DNA of 64,000 bases from the IMG/VR virus record IMGVR_UViG_3300044712_001937, positions 62,001 to 126,000 of that record. The stretch is one strand, 5' to 3'. Shown piece after piece: positions 58,154-64,000 of the stretch (position 1 is the stretch's first letter; every line of letters starts with the position of its first letter). Under the pieces are notes generated by a model. It had not been told where the DNA came from, did no database searches, and saw only the letters and a list, made by a program, of their open reading frames with translations. The DNA comes from a virus. Made by a program: the position numbers and the translations under genes.

Positions 58154-58549
58154 ATGTTTGAAAATTGTAAAAATTCAAAAAAACAAGGTGATTTAGGATT
58201 AGGAAAAGCAATTGGATGGTTAACAGAATGTGGTTATACTGTTTCTATACCATTAACTGATTCACAAGATTATGATTTGATTGTTGATATGGATAATAAA
58301 TTAAATAAAGTTCAAGTTAAAACAACCAGATATAAAAATAAAAATGGAATTTTTTGTGTTAATTTATCAGTTAAAGGAGGCAATCAAAGTAGTAATACAA
58401 TAAAAAAATTTGATGCTAATTTTACTGATTATGTTTATGTTTATACATCGAATAATGAAATGTATTTTATTCCGTCATGTGAAATAAAAACAAAAAATAA
58501 TTTAAATATTGGTAAATTATTTTCAAAATATAAAATAATGACTTCGTAA
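58154..58549 (+). CDS. PD-(D/E)xK homing-type endonuclease
   Basis: 131 residues from ATG 58154. GDLGLGKAIGWLTECGYTVSIPLTDSQDYDLIVDMDNKLNKVQVKTTRYK: Glu replaced early by Gly-Lys region, then YDLIVD (Asp) and VQVKT (Q-x-K), the core of the PD-(D/E)xK family that includes tRNA-intron homing enzymes such as I-Ssp6803I. The last codons overlap the first 10 bases of tRNA-Lys(CUU), so the gene looks inserted against a tRNA. Confidence 0.72.
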   Translation: MFENCKNSKKQGDLGLGKAIGWLTECGYTVSIPLTDSQDYDLIVDMDNKLNKVQVKTTRYKNKNGIFCVNLSVKGGNQSSNTIKKFDANFTDYVYVYTSNNEMYFIPSCEIKTKNNLNIGKLFSKYKIMTS

Positions 58550-58612
58550 CTTAATTGGTAGAGTACCACTCTCTTAAAGTGGGAGTTGTGGGTTCAAATC
58601 CCACCGAAGTCA
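58540..58612 (+). tRNA. tRNA-Lys(CUU)
   Basis: Acceptor GACTTCG/CGAAGTC, A73; anticodon stem CCACT/AGTGG, loop CTCTTAA; T stem GTGGG/CCCAC. The 5' end is shared with the coding end of the nuclease gene. Confidence 0.92.
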
Positions 58613-58696
58613 CTAACTGAACTTAGCAAATGGAGTTCTGTCAACCATCAAGCATGATTAAATCGTAGGAGGGGGAGAGTTTAAAATTTGCAATAT

Positions 58697-58783
58697 GACC
58701 TTGTAGCTCAACTGGATAGAGCTTCTGGCTTTTAACCAGAAGGGAGCGTAATGCCGTTGTGGGTTCGAGTCCCACCGGGGTCA
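58697..58783 (+). tRNA. tRNA-Lys(UUU), second copy, long variable region
   Basis: Acceptor GACCTTG/CGGGGTC, A73; anticodon stem TCTGG/CCAGA, loop CTTTTAA; T stem GTGGG/CCCAC. The variable region is about 17 bases (AAGGGAGCGTAATGCCGTT part), unusual for Lys. Confidence 0.78.
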
Positions 58784-58790
58784 CAAAATT

Positions 58791-58942
58791 GGATTGTCTT
58801 TCGGTGTGGTGAACCGAGCCGTCCCGATAAGGACGGTGCTCAAAAGGATATGGTTAATAAAGAAGATTTCTCGCCTATGTATGATAGATGCGCATAATAA
58901 CATAGGATGGTGCTTCGCTTGGTTCGAATCCCCTACAGTCCA
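58791..58942 (+). tRNA. Oversized tRNA-like RNA (152 nt), GAU-like loop
   Basis: Acceptor GGATTGT/ACAGTCC with A73 and a T loop TTCGAAT. A stem CCGTCC/GGACGG has loop CGATAA (GAU). About 75 extra bases sit between it and the T arm, with a stem CCTATGT/ACATAGG. A tRNA-Ile with a large insertion, or another RNA that borrows tRNA ends. Confidence 0.4.
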
Positions 58943-58957
58943 CTAATATTTATTTTT

Positions 58958-59194
58958 ATGGAAACAATTAAAGAAATCGTAAAGGGGACTATGGCAAAAT
59001 TAAGCCATATATGCAATTCTAAAGCATATTTTATTATTGACACTGAATACCATCAATATCAATTAGAAATTGATTGTAGTGACAAAGAATGGGAAAATAC
59101 GTATATTTATCCGGAATATAAAAGCATTACTTTAATGCGATGGATAAAAAAAGGTATAGATAAGAATGATGATTCATTTATAATGCTGAAATAA
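58958..59194 (+). CDS. Hypothetical protein
   Basis: 78 residues from ATG 58958 (an ATG further up lies in the tRNA-like RNA). METIKEIVKGTMAKLSHICNSKAYFIIDTEYHQYQLEIDCSDKEW: a compact alpha/beta protein seen in many phages. Function unknown. Its last codons form the terminator stem. Confidence 0.55.
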   Translation: METIKEIVKGTMAKLSHICNSKAYFIIDTEYHQYQLEIDCSDKEWENTYIYPEYKSITLMRWIKKGIDKNDDSFIMLK

Positions 59195-59210
59195 AATTCA
59201 GCATTTTTTT
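59182..59210 (+). terminator. Intrinsic terminator
   Basis: AATGCTGAA and TTCAGCATT with following T run; overlaps the end of the preceding gene. Confidence 0.85.
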
Positions 59211-59253
59211 TGTTAAAATTTTTAAAATTTATTTAGTCTAATTAAAAATAACC

Positions 59254-59284
59254 TTGCATTTTTCGTATATAATATTTAAATTTG
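59254..59284 (+). promoter_or_regulatory. Host-type promoter
   Basis: TTG at 59254-59256, 20 bases, TAAATTTG at 59277-59284; before the vWA gene at 59320. Confidence 0.55.
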
Positions 59285-59319
59285 AGAAAAAATAACTTTA
59301 AGCTTAATTAATATGAAAA

Positions 59320-60147
59320 ATGGCTAAAAATGAAAAGAAAAAAGTAACTACAACTACAGTTACAACAACTGTTACAGAAGAAATTCTAACTACTCCTACA
59401 AACGAAAAAACTCACATTATTTGTATTCTTGACCGTTCAGGTTCTATGCATTCTATTATTAATGACTCAATTGGTGGGTTTAATACTTTTTTAAAGAAAC
59501 AAAAAGACCTTCCTGATGAAGCTACAATTACAGTTGTAATATTTGATGACCAATATGAATTAATTTATGATAATATTGATATTAAAAGTGCAGAATTATT
59601 GACTGATAAAATTTGGTCTCCACGTGGCAATACTGCGTTATATGACGCAATTGGAAAAACCATTACAACTGAAAAAGCTAAGTTCAGTAAACTTGGAAAA
59701 GATGCTCCTGCTAAAGTTTTAGTTTGTCTTGTAACTGATGGACAAGAAAATTCAAGTCATGAATATAAATCTGATGCAATCAAAAAAATGATTAAATCAT
59801 GTGAAGACGAAAATTGGAATTTTATTTATTTAGCAGCTAATCAAGACGCATTTGCAGTTGGAAGTAGTTTTGGTATGAGTGTTGGAAATACTTATAATTA
59901 TACAGCTTCAAGTCGTGGTGTTGCAGATATGTCAAATGTTATGTTTAGTGCAACTGCTTCTTATCGTGGTATGGATTCTAAATCTGCAAGTTTTAAAAAA
60001 ATGTCTAAATCATTAGTTGATTTAGATGAAAACGATGATGCTATTAATTTAACTAATAATGGTACTTCGGGTACGTTAAATATTAATGGTAATAATATTA
60101 CAACCAGTACAACATATGTTACTGATACTACAATTCCAAAGAAATAA
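59320..60147 (+). CDS. von Willebrand factor A domain protein
   Basis: 275 residues. Thr/Val-rich N-terminus, then HIICILDRSGSMHSI (MIDAS DxSxS), later SPRGNTALYDAIG (MIDAS Thr) and VCLVTDGQENSS (MIDAS Asp). The C-terminal ~80 residues are Ser/Thr/Asn rich. Phage and tellurite-type vWA proteins like this bind metal and partner proteins; the target is unknown. Its host-type promoter suggests early expression. Confidence 0.88.
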   Translation: MAKNEKKKVTTTTVTTTVTEEILTTPTNEKTHIICILDRSGSMHSIINDSIGGFNTFLKKQKDLPDEATITVVIFDDQYELIYDNIDIKSAELLTDKIWSPRGNTALYDAIGKTITTEKAKFSKLGKDAPAKVLVCLVTDGQENSSHEYKSDAIKKMIKSCEDENWNFIYLAANQDAFAVGSSFGMSVGNTYNYTASSRGVADMSNVMFSATASYRGMDSKSASFKKMSKSLVDLDENDDAINLTNNGTSGTLNINGNNITTSTTYVTDTTIPKK

Positions 60148-60191
60148 AAATTTTTGTTTTTTTCTGTTTATGTATCTATATTTAGTTTAAC

Positions 60192-60218
60192 AAAAAGGGT
60201 GATTTATTCACCCTTTTT
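60192..60218. terminator. Bidirectional terminator
   Basis: AAAAAGGGTGA and TCACCCTTTTTT between convergent genes. Confidence 0.85.
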
Positions 60219-60725
60219 TATTACAATTTCATAATATTGAATTAATTGCTTTTCGTATTCGAAATATCTGATATTAGATTCATCTGGAGTATAATTTACC
60301 ATTTCTCTTCCTTTAATAACTACTCCATCATATCCAAGTTTCTGCATTTCATCTTCAATTGTAGTTTGAGAAAAAAATATTCTCTTATCACCATAACCAC
60401 TTTTATCAAGTAAATTTTTATTTTTTAAATAATTATATATTAGAGAATTGTAACTCCAAATTTCCCAATCATTTAAGGTATTAAATATTTTTGGATTTTT
60501 AGGAATAGCACCTACAACAAAAAATACTTTTCCATATTGTTTTGCTAAATTTTTATTAGATAAAAATGCAGTATATAATCCTCTTCCTAACATTGCTGCA
60601 CCACCATTTTCTTCACCTACTTCTCTAATACCTCTAATAGTAACGTTTTTTCTTTTCCATCTAAGATATTCAGATTGATTAAAATTGTTTATAACTTCAT
60701 TTATTATAGATATTAAATTATTCAT
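60204..60725 (-). CDS. ADP-ribosyltransferase-like late protein
   Basis: 173 residues. TIRGIREVGEENGGAAMLGRGLYTAFLSNKNLAKQYGKVFFV looks like the start of an ART fold (first Arg, then a GRGLYTA-xx-x-NLAxxYG turn-helix), and MQKLGYDGVVIKGREMVNYTPDESNIRYF resembles its closing strand region. The N-terminus MNNLISIINEV ends in INE, a possible prohead protease site. T4 injects the ART Alt with its DNA; this may be a small counterpart. The catalytic triad was not proven. Confidence 0.5.
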   Translation of the reverse strand: MNNLISIINEVINNFNQSEYLRWKRKNVTIRGIREVGEENGGAAMLGRGLYTAFLSNKNLAKQYGKVFFVVGAIPKNPKIFNTLNDWEIWSYNSLIYNYLKNKNLLDKSGYGDKRIFFSQTTIEDEMQKLGYDGVVIKGREMVNYTPDESNIRYFEYEKQLIQYYEIVIKKGE

Positions 60726-60741
60726 ATTTTGTTAAATTTAA

Positions 60742-60750
60742 TATAAATAC
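60742..60750 (-). promoter_or_regulatory. Late-type promoter motif
   Basis: GTATTTATA on the minus strand, 16 bases before the start at 60725. Confidence 0.55.
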
Positions 60751-60861
60751 TATAAATATTTACTTATAGTAAATTTATTTAGATGAAACTAAAGGTTAAA
60801 AAGTTATTAGATAAGATATTGAAAAAAAGATAAAATATTTTTATCTAAATTTTATATAAAA

Positions 60862-60893
60862 CTTGAATTTATTGGTATTTAGATTTACCTTTG
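60862..60893 (+). promoter_or_regulatory. Host-type promoter
   Basis: CTTG at 60862-60865, 20 bases, TACCTTTG at 60886-60893; before the ribonucleotide reductase gene. Confidence 0.7.
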
Positions 60894-60930
60894 TAAATAT
60901 ATGAAATAATATAAATCTAAATATAAAAAT

Positions 60931-63315
60931 ATGAATAAAACTATTAATGGTTATAAACTATTATCTGATTTTAAATTTCAATCTAATTATAGTAAATTTA
61001 ATGAAAATTTAAGTAGAAAAGAAAGTTGGAGTGAAAGTGTAGATAGAGTTTTTAATGAAATGCATGAAATTAAATTTAAAAAAATTTTAGAATCCAATCC
61101 TAAATTTAAAGAATATTATGATTTTGCAATAAAAAGATATAAAGATAAAAAAGTTTTAGGTTCTCAAAGAGCACTCCAATTTGGAGGTACGCCAATATTA
61201 AAACATAATGCTAAAATATTTAATTGTACAGTATCTTATTGTGATAGAATTGAATTCTTTCAAGAAGCAATGTATATGTTATTATGTGGATGTGGCGTTG
61301 GATTTAGTGTACAAAATAAACATATTGATAAACTACCTACAATAAAAAAAAGAAGTAATAAATCTAAAGTATTTGAAATAGAAGATTCTATTGAAGGTTG
61401 GAGTGATGCAATCGGAGTATTATTATCAAGTTATTTTGATGGAAATGTACCTTTTTCTAAATATCAAAATTGTCATGTAAATTTTGATTATAGTAATATT
61501 AGACCTAAAGGTTCATATATTAGTGGAGGATTTAAAGCTCCCGGACATGAAGGTTTAAGAAATTCTATTCAAAAAATAGAAGAATTATTGGAAAAGGAAT
61601 TAGATAAACAAAACTTTAATGGGAAAATTGAATCAATAATTGCATATGATATAGTTATGCATATGTCAGATGCTGTTTTATCTGGTGGTGTCAGAAGAAG
61701 TGCAACTATTTGTCTATTTAGCCCTAATGATAATAAAATGTTAAATGCTAAAACAGGTAATTGGTTTATTGAAAATCCTCAAAGAGCAAGAAGTAATAAT
61801 TCAGTTTTATTAAATAAAAATACTTTAACTAAAGAAGAATTTAATCATTTTTTTAAATATACTAAACAATTTGGAGAACCGGGTTTTGGTTTTACTACCA
61901 ATGAAGATATTATATTTAACCCTTGTTTTGAAATTGGAATGTATCCTCAAACTGAGGAAGGAATTTCAGGTTGGGAATGTTGTAACTTAGTTGAAATAAA
62001 TGGAAATTCTTGTATTAATGAAGAAGAATTTTATGATAATTGTAAAGCTGCTGCATTTATTGCTACATTACAAGCAACATATACTGATTTTAAATATTTA
62101 AAACCTGAAAGTAAAAAAATATGTGATAGAGAAGCGTTATTAGGTGTAAGTATTACAGGTTTTATGAACAATCCACAAATATTATTAAATCCAGATATTC
62201 AAAAAAAAGGTGCTAAAATAGTTAAAGAAATAAATAAAGAAGTTGCTGAAATGATTGGTATTAATCAAGCAGCAAGAACTACTTGTGTTAAACCTTCAGG
62301 TAATGCATCTACATTATTAGGTACTGCATCAGGAATTCATGGTGAACATTTTAGAAGATATTTTAGAAACGTTCAAGTTAATAAGGATGATGATATAGGC
62401 ATTTATTTGAAAAAAATAAATCCTAAAATGTTTGAAAATTCAGTTTGGAGTGCAAATAATACCGATTGGGTAATTTCTTTTCCTATTGAAGCTAATGTTA
62501 ATAGTATATTTAAAGATGAATTAGTAGGAACTAAATTATTGGAATATGTTAAATTAACTCAACAAAATTGGGTTGAAGAAGGAACTAATGTTGATTTGTG
62601 TATTGAAAAATCAATTAGACATAATGTAAGTAATACTATTATCGTAGATAATTGGGAAGAAATTGAAAATTACATTTTTGAAAATAAACAATGGTTTTCA
62701 GGAATAAGTTTATTACCAATGACAGGAGATAAAGATTATAATCAAGCACCATTTACTTCAATTTTAACATCAAAAGAATTAGTGAAAAAATATGGAGATA
62801 TTGCAATGTATGCATCAGGATTGATTGTTGATGGTTTAAATGCATTTAATAATAATTTGTGGTTAGCTTGTGATATTCTAAATGGACTCGGTGAAAAAAT
62901 TGAATATAATGAAGAAGATGTAAAAAATGAATTAATGAAATTAACTCCAAGAGAAGCTTGGAGTAATTTAGGTTTTAAAAACGGAACGTTAGATATTCTT
63001 TCAAAAACATTTATTAAACCAGAAGTTGAAGAATATAAAAGATATATGGATTCAACATTAATAGGTAGTGTACATAATTATGCATTAAAAAAAGATTGGA
63101 TTCGTAGAGCTAAACAATTTTCTGAACGATATTTTAAATCAATCAAAGAAATGACTTATTGCTTAAAAGATGTTAATAATTATCATAAATGGATTGAAAT
63201 TAATAGAGAATTGAAAGATGTTGATTGGGAAAATATAGTTGTGAAACCTAAATATACAGATATTGATACTACAGGAGCAGTTGCTTGTAGTGGTGGTGCT
63301 TGTGAATTAACATAA
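60931..63315 (+). CDS. nrdJ: Class II (adenosylcobalamin-dependent) ribonucleotide reductase
   Basis: 794 residues. GSQRALQFGGTPILKHNAKIFNCTVSYCD, MLLCGCGVGFSVQ, NPCFEIGMYP...ECCNLVEIN and TTCVKPSGNASTLLGTASGIHGEHFRRYFR are the active-site and substrate regions of monomeric B12-dependent triphosphate reductases. The C-terminal CSGGACEL supplies the redox Cys pair. It turns NTPs into dNTPs for phage DNA synthesis, using host cobalamin. It complements the dUTPase and ThyA genes. Host-type promoter in front. Confidence 0.92.
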   Translation: MNKTINGYKLLSDFKFQSNYSKFNENLSRKESWSESVDRVFNEMHEIKFKKILESNPKFKEYYDFAIKRYKDKKVLGSQRALQFGGTPILKHNAKIFNCTVSYCDRIEFFQEAMYMLLCGCGVGFSVQNKHIDKLPTIKKRSNKSKVFEIEDSIEGWSDAIGVLLSSYFDGNVPFSKYQNCHVNFDYSNIRPKGSYISGGFKAPGHEGLRNSIQKIEELLEKELDKQNFNGKIESIIAYDIVMHMSDAVLSGGVRRSATICLFSPNDNKMLNAKTGNWFIENPQRARSNNSVLLNKNTLTKEEFNHFFKYTKQFGEPGFGFTTNEDIIFNPCFEIGMYPQTEEGISGWECCNLVEINGNSCINEEEFYDNCKAAAFIATLQATYTDFKYLKPESKKICDREALLGVSITGFMNNPQILLNPDIQKKGAKIVKEINKEVAEMIGINQAARTTCVKPSGNASTLLGTASGIHGEHFRRYFRNVQVNKDDDIGIYLKKINPKMFENSVWSANNTDWVISFPIEANVNSIFKDELVGTKLLEYVKLTQQNWVEEGTNVDLCIEKSIRHNVSNTIIVDNWEEIENYIFENKQWFSGISLLPMTGDKDYNQAPFTSILTSKELVKKYGDIAMYASGLIVDGLNAFNNNLWLACDILNGLGEKIEYNEEDVKNELMKLTPREAWSNLGFKNGTLDILSKTFIKPEVEEYKRYMDSTLIGSVHNYALKKDWIRRAKQFSERYFKSIKEMTYCLKDVNNYHKWIEINRELKDVDWENIVVKPKYTDIDTTGAVACSGGACELT

Positions 63316-63336
63316 ATATAATACTCAAATAGTTAT

Positions 63337-63367
63337 AAAAATCCTCTTAATATTTAAGGGGATTTTT
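63337..63367 (+). terminator. Intrinsic terminator
   Basis: AAAATCC.CTTAA and TTTAAGGGGATTTT stem with T run after the reductase gene. Confidence 0.85.
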
Positions 63368-63380
63368 TATTGTATATTAA

Positions 63381-63410
63381 TTTGAATATATGCAAATAAA
63401 GCTATATTTG
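63381..63410 (+). promoter_or_regulatory. Host-type promoter
   Basis: TTTG at 63381-63384, 18 bases, TATATTTG at 63403-63410; before the helicase gene at 63470. Confidence 0.7.
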
Positions 63411-63469
63411 ATATGTAACAAATTAATAATATCTTCGTACTTTATTTTATAATTAAAATATTAATATTT

Positions 63470-64000
63470 ATGTATCAGAACTGGATAAATTCAAGAGGTT
63501 TACGAACATTAAATTACCAAGAAAATGCAGTAACTAAAGTCAATAATAGTTTAGAGGAACAGGAAATAACTGTTTTAGCTGCATGTCCAAGTGCAGGAAA
63601 AACTATTATGACTATTCTTATTATGGATGAGTATCTTAAACAAAATCCAAATCATAAGGTAATGGTTTTAACACATGGAACAACTGTTTTACGTACTCAA
63701 TTTTATGATGTGCTTAAAGAAGTTAAACCTGATTTTTCTTATAATCTTGTTGAAAAAATTTCACAATATGACCCAAGTGTAGGTGCTAACATTTGTCTTC
63801 CACAAACTATTGCCGGATATAAATTAAATAAAATCGATTTATTGATTGTAGATGAAGCACATCAATTCTATTATGGTGAAAAATTAATTAAAGATATTAT
63901 TAAACAAACTCATCCTAAAAAACAATTATTACTTACAGGTTCACCTTCACCATTTATCGCTAAAAACTTACCAATAATTCCAATTACTTTAAATACCATT
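63470..64000 (+). CDS. SF2 DEAH-type helicase, 3' end outside window
   Basis: 177 residues visible from ATG 63470 and open at the window edge. Walker A ACPSAGKTIM, motif II LLIVDEAHQFY (DEAH), motif III LLLTGSPSPF. A UvsW/RecG-like or type-I-restriction-like DEAD box helicase used in recombination or replication; the rest is not visible. Confidence 0.85.
   Translation, partial: MYQNWINSRGLRTLNYQENAVTKVNNSLEEQEITVLAACPSAGKTIMTILIMDEYLKQNPNHKVMVLTHGTTVLRTQFYDVLKEVKPDFSYNLVEKISQYDPSVGANICLPQTIAGYKLNKIDLLIVDEAHQFYYGEKLIKDIIKQTHPKKQLLLTGSPSPFIAKNLPIIPITLNTI

Noticed and set aside
2118-60750. Reading TATAAATAC copies as T4 late promoters for antisense transcripts
   Set aside because: All copies point away from the nearest gene in that orientation, and divergent pairs have one sense copy per gene.
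1-64000. CRISPR array
   Set aside because: No regularly spaced repeats with unique spacers; the only direct repeats are two units at 47.6 kb.

Overview
The window is a stretch of a very AT-rich, large T4-type myovirus that infects a Bacteroidetes (Flavobacteria-like) host. The T4 link comes from a minus-strand block in the order large terminase, portal, prohead protease, scaffold and gp23-type major capsid protein, plus neck/tail-completion proteins resembling gp13, gp14 and gp15. The host assignment rests on several promoters that match the Bacteroidetes primary-sigma consensus (TTTG, 18-22 bp, TAnnTTTG), on lipoproteins with a Bacteroidetes-style SCGGDKDE start, and on the absence of Shine-Dalgarno sites.

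Layout: 1-4.9 kb holds virion proteins, a lipoprotein and a sheath stabiliser. 4.96-9.8 kb is a plus-strand early operon for nucleotide metabolism (KTSC, MazG, dUTPase, ThyA) behind a host-type promoter. 9.8-12.2 kb holds the neck genes. 12.3-15.2 kb encodes an SF1 helicase interrupted by an intein in its Walker A motif. 16.8-36.7 kb is the head module, with a 1733-residue baseplate/GH25 lysin on the opposite strand and two GIY-YIG homing endonucleases. 36.7-40.9 kb holds likely head-packaged or late proteins and a LamG-like virion protein. 41-59 kb is the tRNA region: about 26 tRNA or tRNA-like genes, a tmRNA, small zinc-ribbon proteins, a DNA methyltransferase, an RNA ligase, a papain-like protease and several homing endonucleases. 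59.3-64 kb holds a vWA protein, an ART-like late gene, a class II ribonucleotide reductase and the start of an SF2 helicase.

The most striking observation is that three tRNA arrays (42.1, 44.35 and 57.8 kb) each lie behind a transcription-attenuator-like leader. Each leader has a host-type promoter, a 24-30 codon leader peptide, and three RNA segments A, B and C. A lies inside the peptide ORF. A:B pairing would be an antiterminator and B:C is a rho-independent terminator. The leader-peptide composition matches the downstream array: His/Pro/Gln codons before a Pro-His-Pro-Pro-His-Gln-Gln array; Leu/Val/Asp/Glu/Ala/Ile/Trp codons before an Asp-Ile-Asp-Leu-Glu-Val-Val-Leu-Leu-Ala-Trp array; Tyr/Lys codons before a Tyr-Lys-Tyr-Lys-Lys array. 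The layout predicts that the phage senses shortage of specific charged tRNAs and turns on the matching replacement set.

Two further themes recur. A GTATTTATA motif, the exact reverse complement of the T4 late core TATAAATAC, sits 3-40 bases upstream of about 25 late-type genes in sense orientation. A shared N-terminal tag ending in (L/I)xE on several small late proteins looks like a T4-style capsid-targeting sequence cut by the encoded gp21-type protease. All functional statements rest on reading the sequence; no database search or folding program was run.
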